From: Ampullaceana balthica
Lineage: Eukaryota > Mollusca > Gastropoda > Lymnaeidae
DNA length: 64,000 bases
Assembly (NCBI GenBank): GCA_944989445.1
Contig: CALYLW010000323.1
Span: 1-64,000 of the forward strand
Direction of reading: 5' to 3'
Position 1 is the first letter of the stretch, and each line of letters opens with the position of its first letter. The translations under genes and the position numbers were made by a program. Shown piece after piece: positions 45,976-56,900 of the stretch. The notes under the pieces were generated by a model that had not been told where the DNA came from, did no database searches, and worked only from the letters and a program-made list of their open reading frames with translations.

Positions 45976-48148
45976 TCTCTGTCTCTCTCTCACTCACTCA
46001 CACTCTCTCTTTTCATATCTCTCTCTCTTTCTCTCTGTTCTCTCTCTCTCTCTCTCTCATTCCTCTTCATTTAGAATACTAGACGTGGATTGAAATTTTT
46101 CAATGGTCGGACGAAATCGGTAAACTTCCAAATGTTATAAAATCGTTTATGTAAAAAAAAATTTTTTACATGTTCAAGCCTCTTCCAATTCGTTCCTTAA
46201 TATTTTCATCTGTATTCTTTTAAAACGTGGCTTGCAAGATAACAATGAACGTTTTCACGTGTTTTAGACACCAATGTGCGCATGAAATCAATTACCATAC
46301 CATCTGTGAATACCCACTGGCACGTCTTCACGGTTAACAAAACTCTTCCTTTAATGATCCGAAATTGGTCACTAGTCAATACAAAGTTAGATATCACCCT
46401 CAGGGGCATAGTAGTTACAAATCACAACAGCTTGGCGGGAAAAGACTTTGCCCTCTGTTTTTTTTTGTTTTTTTTTGGTTTTTTTGTTGTGCGTACAGGA
46501 TCAAGAACGTCACAAGGAGAACAACAAATGGTACGGACGGGGAGAATTTACTCAGGAATTTTTATTAAATATAAATTAACTATCTGCCAGTAGTGTCTTC
46601 TGATTAATCTTTTAATATTTCATTTCCTTAAAATTGTGTTTGTTTTGTTATGGTTTCTACTATTTTTCAAAATTATACCCAATTTAGTCCCTAGAATAAA
46701 TTTATCCATAGGCAGAGGCGTCACTAGGGTTAGGGGTCATCTGGTGCGGTATCTCATGGTGTCACCCCCTCATGACTTACCACATAGACCTCCTCTAAGT
46801 CTCACAGTGCAAAATAACAGGAACATACATAATTTTACATTTTGAGTAAATCCCTTGTGATCGTATGTGTGGTGTGGTTCACACTCACCGCAGCCCCATA
46901 GTGACGCCTCTGGACATAGGGATTGTCTTTAAAATTACTTTCGTATTTCAATTCTAGGTCAAATTTCTTGACCTGACAGCGCCTCAATACAATCTGCCCA
47001 TCTATGACTGGGGGATAAGTATTGAAGTGGCAGAACACATCCCCGCTAAATTTGAGAACATTTTCCTCGACAACCTGGTCAGACACGTCAGAGAGGGTCT
47101 CATTCTGAGCTGGGCTGTACCAGGTTGGTATTTGTTCAATCAACACCGTGTTCTATTTTTTTTTCAGTCTCTTTATTTAGTCTCTTTTTTTATTTATTTA
47201 TTTAGGTCATATTTTGTGGTAATATCAGTGAATTTTTTTTTAGATCTGGACCCAGATTTCAGTTATAGTAGAAGGGGTCTGTGAAGGGCCGAAGTATTTT
47301 TGCCTTATTGCATTTGGCATATTTATTGTCAAGGAGATTTGGGTAAGGGGATTTTGACACACACACACACAAACTGTGCTGGTGATAATTACCCCAGCCA
47401 CGTCTTTAACCCGTCACCCAGAGACAACAGGTTAATCAGGATGTCAACATGTATTCTGTGGTCGTCAATATTTTACAGCAGGCTAAACAAACGAAATTTA
47501 AGATCAAAAACATAAAAATCAAACTCGAATTTAAAAATATGAACACATTGCCCCCAATGGGTTCTTATTTTTAAATTCGAGTTTGATTTTTATGGGGGGG
47601 GGGTGGATAAAATGTTACCAACTAATTCAGGGTTCGCAGCTAGTTTTGAGACTGAATTTTACAAAATTGGAATTTCCTGACATACGCAAATTTTAAATTA
47701 GTTACTTCAAAGAAAAGACGTCCATTATTAATAACCAATATCATGACGATAGATCAAAGCATCCACAAGTATTTTGATGTAAATTTTCACATTTCTGTGA
47801 CAGCACTTATAAAAAGTGCATAACTTGACTTACGTGCTCACGACAGCTGCTAACTAAAACCAGTCGCCATATTCTATTCCTGACATGTTTTGATCACTTC
47901 AGGATTACGGGAGAGTTAAACAATCGTCATAACAATTAATTGAAATATTTCCAGGTCAAGACGGCCTCTCGCATGTCAACAACAAGCCTCTGGAATACGT
48001 AGTGACGCTCATGTCGACGAGGGGCTTCACGCTCAACATAGCAGCCGGAGAACCGCTGAGACAATCTGCGACATTCTCCTGGCTGAAGGGCAACGTTCAC
48101 GTGTACAAAAGAATATCCATGGACACTTTGATAGAATATGATGCTTGA
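27394..48148 (+). CDS. Membrane-anchored methyltransferase-like protein, copy 2 (five exons; 5' exon not found)
   Basis: Exons 27394-27491, 35058-35193, 45444-45605, 46958-47123 and 47955-48148 (98, 136, 162, 166, 194 bases) have GT-AG borders and join with phases 2, 0, 0, 1 into 251 residues plus TGA. Residues 3-20 are a hydrophobic signal anchor, 33-77 a polar, heptad-like stem, 78-251 a small class I methyltransferase-like domain. The domain has a GDGPGEY loop, an acidic residue after the next strand (TAYDGAP), IEVAEHIP and a LSWAVP strand. Such proteins transfer methyl from S-adenosylmethionine; orientation suggests a type II protein with the domain in the ER/Golgi lumen or outside the cell (inference). 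The substrate is unknown. The first exon starts in phase 0 after an acceptor, so a start-codon exon is upstream. All introns are transposon-rich. Copies 1 and 3 flank it on the same strand. Confidence 0.8.
27492..28283. other. Intron of copy 2
   Basis: AT-rich. Holds the Helitron-like piece described at 27902-28190. GTATACAT at 28276-28283 is the left target duplication of the following hAT element. Confidence 0.5.
27902..28190 (-). mobile_element. Short Helitron-like (HINE) piece, minus strand
   Basis: On the minus strand it ends with a short hairpin (CCGTCATTTTTGACG) followed by '..ccgCTAG' and T, the expected Helitron 3' terminus. The other end has 'tctgtatgtatgg' and TA-rich sequence like Helitron starts. 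A similar but plus-oriented piece occurs at ~34490-34791, on the other side of the hAT element. No coding capacity. Confidence 0.5.
29296..29790 (+). pseudogene. hAT transposase C-terminal remnant
   Basis: An open stretch 29296-29553 is followed, after a stop and frame change, by TNCERSFSKLKLIKNYLRST (about 29665-29725), the hAT C-terminal dimerisation motif of ZMYM1/TTF-type transposases. The DNA-binding and most of the catalytic parts are absent. Not functional. Confidence 0.75.
30133..33960 (+). mobile_element. Non-autonomous Helitron built of diverging ~300-bp repeats
   Basis: Starts TCTATATATATAAAAATC after an A and ends '..ggtctgCTAG' before a T, as Helitrons do. The palindrome cgttgcaacg lies 17 bases before the end. 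No Rep/helicase frame. The interior is a tandem series of units with 'tagctgactaaaccattcat', 'gggggccca' and 'gagctatataaaaattagtt'. The first four are near-identical (30170-31340), later ones increasingly diverged to ~33750. A second 5'-end-like sequence at 31472 suggests one Helitron captured another or a duplicated head. A related minus-strand element is at 51226-53987. Confidence 0.85.
33993..34407. mobile_element. GGCCGTCC-type MITE, solo copy
   Basis: Ends 'ggccgtccttaaatgacgta' and 'gacgtcatttatgtacggcc', inverted repeats of the family at 21055-22955. 415 bp, AT-rich interior. TA follows the right end; the left end is preceded by 'taagt'. Confidence 0.7.
34465..35057. other. Intron of copy 2 with a Helitron-like piece
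   Basis: About 34490-34791 matches the reverse complement of 27902-28190 ('aaagttctgtattac', 'ttccgtcatttttgacg') and ends with a hairpin then 'taatacattag'. The minus-strand open frame at 34996-35259 is antisense to the stem exon. Confidence 0.5.
35058..35193 (+). CDS. Copy 2, stem exon
   Basis: Acceptor ttcccaag, donor gtgaaa. One base completes the split codon, then 45 codons rich in Q, L, N, K: '..QRKELSQMLNQMKQLYGQQ' then SCEILSLKK. Leucine/methionine spacing suggests a short coiled coil. The paralogous exon at 61592-61730 shares LSQMLNQMKQ and YGQQSCE. Phase 0 at its end fits the next exon. Confidence 0.85.
35279..35667 (-). repeat. TAAATCCC-family element, inverted
   Basis: Left TIR at 35279-35292, right TIR to 35630, then the reverse of the family's spacer ('cctttgtttttacgggttg') to 35667. 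Reverse-orientation inner phrases include 'cagatcgatcgaatgtaccg'. Confidence 0.8.
35693..38281. mobile_element. 2.6-kb element with ~110-bp terminal inverted repeats
   Basis: The left end (35693-35802) begins CCCGGTGTAACAGG, and the right end (about 38160-38281) is its reverse complement ending CCTGTTACACCGGG. Each arm carries two direct copies of 'ggccagaatatacccc' and a GTTAAACTGGCCTAGGCC block, itself partly palindromic. The interior is AT-rich, with a 22-bp minisatellite and no recognisable transposase. No clear target duplication. Superfamily unknown to me. Confidence 0.8.
36308..36600. repeat. 22-bp minisatellite, ~13 copies
   Basis: Unit 'ttggttttaaatgttgatag' plus 2 bases (ag, tg or at), ending in '..ttggttttcctgg'. 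A related single unit and flank occur at 60590-60710, so the block was probably part of a dispersed repeat. Confidence 0.88.
38282..39014. other. AT-rich sequence, nothing firmly recognised
   Basis: About 38545-38580 is an (AAT/AAG)n tract after 'cttccgcctgggcttgagtc', possibly a retroposon tail. No gene. Confidence 0.3.
39015..39080 (-). repeat. TAAATCCC-family terminal fragment, inverted
   Basis: Reads AAATCCCTTATATTATATTA then the 'ggcggaaaaacaaaagta' phrase. Confidence 0.6.
39098..39352. mobile_element. Hairpin MITE with ~50-bp inverted arms
   Basis: The left arm (aaaagatgaggcccagctgc, gaggaatgtagaatctc) is repeated in reverse complement at the right (gagattctacattcctc, ttaggcctcattctttt). 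255 bp, no coding capacity. Confidence 0.8.
39353..39689. other. Unassigned sequence
   Basis: AT-rich; no feature recognised. Confidence 0.3.
39690..43451 (+). repeat. Head-to-tail array of TAAATCCC-family copies
   Basis: Units in order: a 3' fragment to 39772; a plus copy from 39849 with an unusual right part; a reverse fragment 40256-40500; a truncated subtype B to 40904; subtype A 40939-41459; subtype B 41496-41931; a 5'-truncated A 41933-42241; and a last copy starting at 42242 interrupted by an LTR-like insertion and ending 43451. The 35-base spacer 'aaaacaaacccgtaaaaaca..' recurs between units. A and B alternate, as at 3258-4231. Located in the intron before exon A of methyltransferase-like copy 2. 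Confidence 0.82.
42583..43132 (+). mobile_element. LTR-like sequence with putative primer-binding site
   Basis: Starts TGTCAGGGTATG and ends '..gacttaACA', followed at once by TGGGGGCCCG, the form of a retroelement primer-binding site complementary to a tRNA 3' end. Inside are a TATA-like 'ggtatataagag' near 42785 and AATAAA near 43030, spaced as in an LTR. Only one LTR and a short leader are present; no gag or pol. The flanks (42271-42582 and 43133-43299) also interrupt the TAAATCCC copy and may belong to the same insertion. Confidence 0.5.
43533..43743. repeat. 49-bp tandem repeat, 4.3 copies
   Basis: Unit starts agccctaacagcacagtgca; starts at 43533, 43582, 43631, 43680 and 43729. Copies are nearly identical, so recently amplified. 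Confidence 0.95.
43744..44174. other. Spacer with (CA)n microsatellite
   Basis: An imperfect (AC)n tract at about 43893-43948. No gene recognised. cactaaaa at 44167-44174 is the left target duplication of the next MITE. Confidence 0.5.
44175..44443. mobile_element. 269-bp hAT MITE
   Basis: Ends CAGGGGTCGGGAAAC and GTTTCCCGACCCCTG are perfect inverted repeats; flanking octamers cactaaaa and tactaaaa match at 7 of 8. The interior has repeated 'gagagcca'. Confidence 0.9.
44491..44940 (+). pseudogene. Non-LTR retrotransposon (LINE) ORF2 3' end
   Basis: A frame open to TGA at 44940 encodes the C-terminal tail often seen after the reverse transcriptase of animal LINEs: a RRILHIKWQDKITNVEVL-like start, RRLRWLGHVRRM, then a GRPCLRFKDVCKKD segment. 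No endonuclease or polymerase motifs are present, so it is a 5'-truncated insertion, as usual for LINEs. Lies in the intron before exon A of copy 2. A 3' untranslated part may reach ~45120. Confidence 0.85.
44941..45443. other. Intron of copy 2, LINE tail and unassigned sequence
   Basis: Includes a possible LINE tail ending in 'aacaacaaaaatacaaataa' near 45115, then AT-rich intron leading to acceptor ttccag. Confidence 0.4.
45444..45605 (+). CDS. Copy 2, exon A (SAM-binding loop)
   Basis: Acceptor aattccag, donor gtaagt, 54 codons in phase 0. Encodes KFSLALSTFLKGKTVGSFGD, with the GDGPGEY loop (methyltransferase motif I), then KLLESYGEVVSYTAYDGAP with the acidic residue expected at the end of strand 2. 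Equivalent to 1917-2078. Confidence 0.9.
45880..46062. repeat. (CT)n microsatellite
   Basis: A long polypyrimidine tract with minor interruptions in the intron after exon A. The Ser-Leu and Arg-Glu open frames on both strands are artefacts. Confidence 0.97.
46063..46712. other. Intron of copy 2
   Basis: No recognised feature besides a T/G-rich stretch (46455-46490). The open frame 46276-46593 shows no family resemblance. Confidence 0.35.
46713..46912. mobile_element. 200-bp hAT MITE just upstream of exon B
   Basis: Ends CAGAGGCGTCACTAGGG and '..catagtgacgcctctg' are inverted repeats related to the ends of the hAT at 6301-8975, so it may be mobilised by that type. Flanks tccatagg and gacatagg match at 6 of 8. 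Its right end is 45 bp from the exon start. Confidence 0.82.
46958..47123 (+). CDS. Copy 2, exon B (VAEH motif)
   Basis: Acceptor aattctag, donor gttggt; 55 codons plus one base. Encodes VKFLDLTAPQYNLPIYDWG, the ISIEVAEHIP motif (strand 4 region of class I methyltransferases) and FLDNLVRHVREGLILSWAVP (strand 5). Equivalent to the damaged exon 2225-2385. Confidence 0.9.
47124..47954. other. Intron of copy 2 with an inverted repeat
   Basis: 'aaaaatcaaactcgaattta' (about 47513-47535) and 'taaattcgagtttgattttt' (about 47571-47592) can form a ~22-bp hairpin. No gene. Confidence 0.55.
47955..48148 (+). CDS. Copy 2, terminal exon C
   Basis: Acceptor tttccag; two bases complete the glycine codon, then QDGLSHVNNKPLEYVVTLMS and so on to '..LIEYDA' and TGA at 48146-48148. 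Same length and phase as 4552-4745. No clear poly(A) signal was found close downstream. Confidence 0.9.
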
Positions 48149-48253
48149 AATGGGTTGTATGCTCGCCTGGGTTTTAATGTTTAGCGCTCTCACACTGTAT
48201 CTGTCTCCGTCCACAATCTGTTGAAAACAACCTTGTGATGTGGGACGCCCATG

Positions 48254-48995
<742 letters not shown>

Positions 48996-49004
48996 TGCAA
49001 GCTA

Positions 49005-49204
49005 AATAATGGATACTGTGTACATATATATAAATGGATACGTGTACAGATATATAAATGGATACGTGTACAGATATATAAATGGATACGTGTACAGATA
49101 TATAAATGGATACGTGTACAGATATATGAATGGATACGTGTACAGATATATAAATGGATACGTGTACAGATATATAAATTGATACGTGTACAGATATATA
49201 AATT
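49005..49204. repeat. 24-bp tandem repeat, ~8 copies
   Basis: Unit 'ggatacgtgtacagatatat' plus 'aaat'. As 24 is a multiple of three, both strands are open across it (repeats like YKWIRVQI), but that is a consequence of the unit. Followed by an (AC)n tract at 49255-49280. Confidence 0.95.
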
Positions 49205-49280
49205 AGACATCTCGAAAGTGGGTTAAAATTGAGATGTACATTTCCGCCACAAACACATACACACACACACACACACACAA

Positions 49281-51225
49281 CCACCACATGCAGCGGCACC
49301 ATCCAAAGGAATGTAATTTTTTTTAACAACATATTATTTTTATTTTAGTTTTTATAAAAAACGGTAATTTCTTATTTGGTTAACTGTTTTTAACCCCCCA
49401 AAAAATGCTTTTCCATACATAATGAAATGCACATTTTATTCATACGAAAGTTAAATAGATTTTTTTTTAACACACAACGTATATCTTAGATTAACAATGA
49501 CAGAATTTCCACACAATAATAAATTGAAATTGAAAAATTTTTGAATCGATCGCCCACATTTTAATTGCGTCCAGTACGCGAAAGAGAAAGAGGGGATTAG
49601 CCAAACTGGGGGTGAGGTGGAGTGGGGGGGTACTCTTCAAAAGCTTGAGAAGTTTGTCTTTGCATTATAAATAGTAAACTGCAGATTTGACATAGCTCGA
49701 AAGAGGTGTTAAGCAACATATCTATAATTAAATGATTTATTTCTTTTTAACACGGTCCCGATTCTCCCTCATACGTTAAAAGCGCAAGTGATGAAGATGA
49801 CGATTTGCCTTGATGCTGAAGGTTCTTGTGATTCCACTTGTAGGGCCACCTTGAACACGTCAATGTATCTCGCTGATAATATTTCTGTCAGCAATGATCG
49901 GTTGTGTTAACCGTAGCTAAGCCAATGTTAATATGCTTCTTGCATAAGTTAAGAAAAATCTATAGGCTAAATTTTAAGCACAATCCTTGCGATTCAACTT
50001 TGCGAGCCATATGAAAAGCTATGTAAGGGCAGACGAATACTCAAAATTATATTTTTAAAAAAGTTGGGACATCTTTTAGAAAAATGCTGTGGACTTTTTT
50101 TTTATCGTGACACATCATTTGTAAGAGAAAAGAGCAGAAAAACTAAGTTGATTAGTACAAGCAAAATTCATCAAGTTTTGCTATGGTTGCTATTTCACCA
50201 TCCCTCATTCGTGATCCGAATTTCTTATCTATTTTTAAGAAACATGTTACTGCCTTAGCAATATTCTCTAAATTCTAAATGTTTAATGAGAGTAGGAGAC
50301 CCCTCAAAAAAAATAATAATAATAATAACAACAACAAAAATATTTGTTTTAAATTACTACCATATTTTAGTATACTTATTACGTAGCAAGCACGGGTATT
50401 TGGATTGTAATTATTCAATCAGTTTCTCGTCGCCATTAATGACATTACCCCCACGGTCCATATATCCCCTAACCACTCCTCCCTGCTCGAAAAAAACCGT
50501 TGTAACGCCATTTTTTTCCTAGCTCCCTATATCTCAACAGTGACTAACTTTATTAATTTATGATTTTAAAACAACAAAAAAAAACTTTTAGTTTACACGT
50601 TATCCGGCATGTGATTGTCAAGCGTCACGCTCACTGTCAACACATGTAACACCTGGTCCTCACTCACCAGTTGATTAATTAGTTGATTGTCCACTGGGCG
50701 AGATAGTAAGTGGATCTTTTGTAAACAGGATAAAAAAAGGAGAAGACAAAAATAAGGAAAAGACAAAAAATGATATCAAATGGTTGTGGCAGTTTTCCCA
50801 AGCGCAAGGTATTTATAAAACAAAAATAATTCTTTATCTTTAGAAGCATTAATCTTAAAACCCAAGCTAGAAGCAATATTCTACTTTTTTTAATATTAAA
50901 TTTTTAAAACATCGAATACCTCTGAAGTATTTGCTAAATTATTCTTTTCACACTAATTTAGGAAAATTGATGGTAATTTTAAAAATGATATAAACGTTGA
51001 TTAAAGATTTCAAATACGTTTTTTAATATGTATTTCTTTGGGGAATTTCGCAAAATAATATATTGCACTATTGATGATATCATAGCTCTGGGAATTGACA
51101 ATTGCAATTTTTTAAATAGAGGTTTAACAGTTAAAAGAAACATTTCTTCTTTTTTTTAAAAAATTAAATTAAGAAAATGGTAAAAATCATTTTTGACCTT
51201 AGAAACAAGTCAAATATATTTATGA
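49281..51225. other. Unassigned AT-rich sequence
   Basis: About 1.9 kb. A short (AAT)n/(AAC)n tract at 50308-50340. No exon of the methyltransferase family or other gene was recognised. Confidence 0.35.
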
Positions 51226-53987
51226 CTAGTAGACCCGTCGTGCGTTGCAACGATCAAAGTAAAAAGGAATAAATTTAAAGAAACCAATGAGTGGTATGTT
51301 TAAAAATAATCCTGAACAAATCTTCGTGGAAGTGTGAAAAAAAAATCCAAGCTTCATAGCAAACGGATAAATAAATTAATCATTAAATAGCGTACAAAAG
51401 AAGAAACGATATTAAGGGCCCCGGCCCCAAAATGAGTGATATTATAGGTTTTTTTTTATTGCCATTGTACTCATTTCTTAAACGTTTAAGATTTTATTCA
51501 CTATTCAGTCATTAACAATCTTGACAAATAATGACACATGTATCCATTATTATACAAATTGAAATTAGCAGGTGTTTTGAACTTTATATCTTTGCCCAGA
51601 ATGGGCCCTGGGCGCCCTTAATGTTGTTTTTATCTATTTAGAAGTGCAGTGTCTATAGTATTTTAATATAGGCTACCAAGTTTTTGTGTGCAAAGTTTGG
51701 TGAAGATCTATTCATTTACTAAGTAGCTAACGTAGAAACTATTTTTTATATAGCTCATATAAGATAAAAACGGCATTCTGATTATTTAATTTACGGCATT
51801 CGGGCAAAAGGACGAAACTGCATCGTATCACAATTGTAAGTTATATAATATTTGTAACCACGTCTATGAGATAAAGAACATGTGGCACTATCCCTTTAAA
51901 AGGCAAAAGCTAATTGACTCATAGCCCAAATAAACAAAATTATAAATGTACTTTCTAAAATACTATTTTTTAAAAAAAACGGTCGTATTAAAATGATATA
52001 AAAAAATGTGCACACCATATTTAGACACATAGAAAGCTGGCCGCATAAAATAAAGTCTTGTTATAAAGTAAATGTACTGGACCAAAAATAACTCTTCATT
52101 TTGACGTATTCATAATTGTCGTAACAGGGAAATAATATTTAACACTTTTATGTCTCTATATTTTACGATTTATATTTACGGTTTATAAGTAATGTGTATA
52201 ATTTCAAAAAGGAATCTTTTTTTTTGTTCCCTATTTCGGATAAGGCATCATATTTTGTAAATTATATTCAATGCACACACACACACACCAGATTTTATAT
52301 CTGAAAAATAAAATACATTAAAAAAAAAGTTTCAACCGTCTGTTAATAAGTGCATCTTAAAAATGATTAAAAGGCAATTTTAGAAATGGCCTATGCTATT
52401 CTGAATACAAAGGAATGAACATAAAAACATATTCAATTCGCAATTCATATTAATTAAGCGTTTTCAGGATCACTTCATTAAATTTAGTCAACTTTTGTTA
52501 ATACGTTCGGTAGCGAAAGTTTATAATGTATAGTGTATATAAAGCTTAAGTAAACAGTTTTAAAGTGTACATTTATTTGACATAGGCCATCACTTTCAAC
52601 ATAAAATAAACTCGCTACATCTATGTTTTTTAATTAAATGTCAAGTTATGAATTAAATTTTAAAAAATCCCAATTTTATTCATTGCATGTAAAATATTAT
52701 TACAATGCATCGTGAAAATAATTGAAATAAAATAATTTAAACGCATATGTAATATATAAAGCTCAGTTGATATTTTTATGTTTGTTTGTTTGTATCCATT
52801 AAAAAAAGGCCACTGCTTTGTTGACATTTTTCCAAAAAGATCTCTGCCACCGTCGTCACTAAAAAAGCTCTTATATATTTACGACACTGCAATGTAACAC
52901 AATTTTAATTAATACAATATTTGCAACAGCGTCTATGAGATAAAGATAATAAAGATAAATAAAAAAAATTAGGCTATATTCCTAATTTACAAATCAATTT
53001 TATGTTAAAAATGTATGTGAAACCATCACAATAATCGATTTTAAAAAATGGCTTATGTTAATCCATCATCAAAGGGAATGAACATAACATATTCAATTCG
53101 CAATACAAAATAATTAAGCGTTTTCAGGATCACTTTATTTAGTTCAATCTACTTATGTTAATAAGTCCGGTAGCCTAAGTTTAAATAGTATAAGTGTATA
53201 GGTTATGTAAAAGACAACAAACAAAATATAAATGTTATATTAATAGGACACGGCTAAATTTAAGATGCGTACACGAACATGTGCGCACAGTAATCAGGCG
53301 ATAAAAGATTTTAAAACGTGCACCGCTAAAAATGAAGCCTTGAAAAAAATACTGACACAATTATTACATAAATAGGTTTTGCATTAAATGTCGAGTTATG
53401 GAACAGAAAATAATTAAAACAAATTCGCAATTAAATTTAAACGTGTAAACAATTTAATCTAATGCATCGTGTGGCAGTTGTAATTAAATATGTTTACGTT
53501 TCTATCTAATATATAGAAAGTAACAGTAAAGAAAATGACAATTCTTTGTACTACACAGCTAAAATTATGAAGCGTACACGAAAATGTGCGCACCGTAATT
53601 AGACATTATAATATTTTTTCAAATGCGCACGGCTGAAAATAAAGTATTGGCATTGGGGGGAAAAAAACGTCACCAAAAGTAACTCGCTTTGAACGGCATT
53701 TGAACGTCCGCGTAAATTTGTTCAATACAGAAATGAGGTTAAATTTTTTATTCTTTGTCTCTGCATTTTCTGATTATTTAATTTACGGCATTCGGGCAAA
53801 AGGGACGATTACAAAAACTAACTTAAAACCACCTTCAGGGGTAAAAGGAACCGTCCTGCCAAATTTGGTCCCCGTCCGTCATTTGGTTTTTCCGTGATTG
53901 TCTAACAGAAAGTCGAAAAGTGAAACATACAAACATACAAACATACAAACATACAAACATACAAACATTTGAGCTTTATATATTAGA
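51226..53987 (-). mobile_element. Second Helitron, minus strand, non-autonomous
   Basis: On the minus strand the 3' end is '..cgttgcaacgcacgacggg' then tctaCTAG, next to T, nearly identical to the Helitron at 30133-33960. The 5' end is TCTAATATATAAAGCTCAAA after A, followed by (gtatgttt)n. The 51400-51780 part shares the 'gggcccttaatg' and 'gctcatataag' units; 'tttacggcattcgggcaaaa' occurs twice (about 51790 and 53780). No Rep/helicase frame. The AT-rich middle may include other insertions. Confidence 0.75.
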
Positions 53988-53995
53988 TGTAGCAT

Positions 53996-56900
53996 ACCCC
54001 TACCACACCCCTACCACACCCCTACCATACCCCTACCACACCCCTAGCACACCCCTACCACACCCCTACCACACCCCTACCACACCCCTACCATACCGAT
54101 ACCACACCCCTACCACACCCCTACCATACCCCTACTACACCCCTACCACACCTCTACCACACCCCTACCATACCCCTACAATACCCCTACCACACCCCTA
54201 CCACACCCCCACCTTACCCTTACCGCACTCCTAACCACTGCCCCACCTTACCCCTAACTCACCCTACCACACCCCCACCTTACCATTAACTCACCATACC
54301 ACACCCCCACCTTACCATTAACTCACCATACCCCACCCCCACCTTACCCCTAACTCACCCTACCACACCCCCACCTTACCCCTAACTCACCCTACCACAC
54401 CCCCACCTTACCCCTAACTCACCCTACCACACCCCCACCTTACCATTAACTCACCATACCCCACCCCCACCTTACCCCTAACTCACCCTACCACACCCCC
54501 ACCTTACCCCTAACTCACCCTACCACACCCCCACCTTACCCCTAACTCACCCTACCACACCCCCACCTTACCATTAACTCACCCTACCACACCCCCACCT
54601 TACCATTAACTCACCCTACCACAACCCCACCTTACCCCTAACTCACCCTACCACACCCCCACCTTACCCCTAACTCACCCTACCACACCCCCACCTTACC
54701 CCTAACTAACCCTACACTACCCCCACCTTACCCCTAACTCACCCTACCACACCCCCACCTTATCATTAACTCACCCTACCACACCCCCACCTTACCCCTA
54801 ACTCACCCTACCACACCCCCACCTTACCCCTAACTAACCCTACCCACACCCCCACCTTACCCCTAACTCACCCAACCACACGCCCACCTTACCATAAACT
54901 CACCCTACCACACCGCCACCTTACCATTAACTCACCCTACCACACCCCCACCTTACCCCTAACTCACCCAACCACACCCCCACCTTACCCCTAACTAACC
55001 CTACCACACCCCCACCTTACCCCTAACTCACGCTACCACACCCCCACCTTACCCCTAACTCACCCTACCACACCCCAACCTTACCCCTAACTCACCCTAC
55101 CACACCCCCACCTTACCCCTAACTCACCCTACCACACCCCCACCATACCCCTAACTCACCCTACCACACACCCCCACCTTACCCCTAACTCACCCTACCA
55201 CACCCCCACCTTACCCCTAACTCACCCTACCCACACCCCCACCTTACCCCTAACTCATCCAACCACACGCCCACCTTACCATAAACTCACCCTACCACAC
55301 CGCCACCTTACCATTAACTCACCCTACCACACCCCCACCTTACCCCTAACTCACCCTACCACACCACCACCTTACCCCTAACTCACCCTACCACACCCCC
55401 ACCATACCCCTAACTCACCCTACCCACACCCCCACCTTACCCTTACCGCACTCCTAACCACTGCCCCACCTTACCCCTAACTCACCCTACCACACCCCCA
55501 CCTTACCATTAACTCACCATACCCCACCCCCACCTTACCCCTAACTCACCCTACCACACCCCCACCTTACCATTAACTCACCATACCCCACCCCCAACTT
55601 ACCCCTAACTCACCCTACCACACCCCCACCTTACCCCTAACTCACCCTACCACACCCCCACCTTACCCCTAACTCACCCTACCACACCCCCACCTTACCA
55701 TTAACTCACCCTACCACACCCCCACCTTACCATTAACTCACCCTACCACAACCCCACCTTACCCCTAACTCACCCTACCACACCCCCACCATACCCCTAA
55801 CTCACCCTACCACACCCCCACCTTACCCTTACCGCACTCCTAACCACTGCCCCACCTTACCCCTAACTCACCCTACCACACCCCCACCTTACCATTAACT
55901 CACCATACCCCACCCCCACCTTACCCCTAACTCACCCTACCACACCCCCACCTTACCATTAACTCACCATACCCCACCCCCAACTTACCCCTAACTCACC
56001 CTACCACACCCCCACCTTACCCCTAACTCACCCTACCACACCCCCACCTTACCCCTAACTCACCCTACCACACCCCCACCTTACCATTAACTCACCCTAC
56101 CACACCCCCACCTTACCATTAACTCACCCTACCACAACCCCACCTTACCCCTAACTCACCCTACCACACCCCCACCTTACCCCTAACTCACCCTACCACA
56201 CCCCCACCTTACCCCTAACTAACCCTACACTACCCCCACCTTAACCCTAACTCACCCTACCACACCCCCACCTTATCATTAACTCACCCTACCACACCCC
56301 CACCTTACCCCTAACTCACCCTACCACAACCCCACCTTACCCCTAACTCACCCTACCACACCCCCACCTTACCCCTAACTAACCCTACCACACCCCCACC
56401 TTACCCCTAACTCACCCAACCACACGCCCACCTTACCATAAACTCACCCTACCACACCGCCACCCTTACCATTAACTCACCCTACCACACCCCCACCTTA
56501 CCCCTAACTCACCCAACCACACCCCCACCTTACCCCTAACTAACCCTACCACACCCCCACCTTAACCCTAACTCACGCTACCACACCCCCACCTTACCCC
56601 TAACTCACCCTACCACACCCCAACCTTACCCCTAACTCACCCTACCACACCCCCACCTTACCCCTAACTCACCCTACCACACCCCCACCATACCCCTAAC
56701 TCACCCTACCACACCCCCACCTTACCCCTAACTCACCCTACCACACCCCCACCTTACCATTAACTCACCCTACCACACCCCCACCTTACCATTAACTCAC
56801 CCTACCACAACCCCACCTTACCCCTAACTCACCCTACCCACACCGCCACCTTACCATTAACTCACCCTACCACACCCCCACCTTACCCCTAACTCACCCA

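Noticed and set aside
45833..46093. Open frames of Ser-Leu and Arg-Glu repeats, also at 47936-48514
   Set aside because: They are readings of (CT)n microsatellites in several frames and both strands; not proteins.
46276..46593. 105-codon plus-strand open frame between exons A and B of copy 2
   Set aside because: No family resemblance, includes a poly-T-derived FFFF stretch, no splice support, and phase does not fit the gene.
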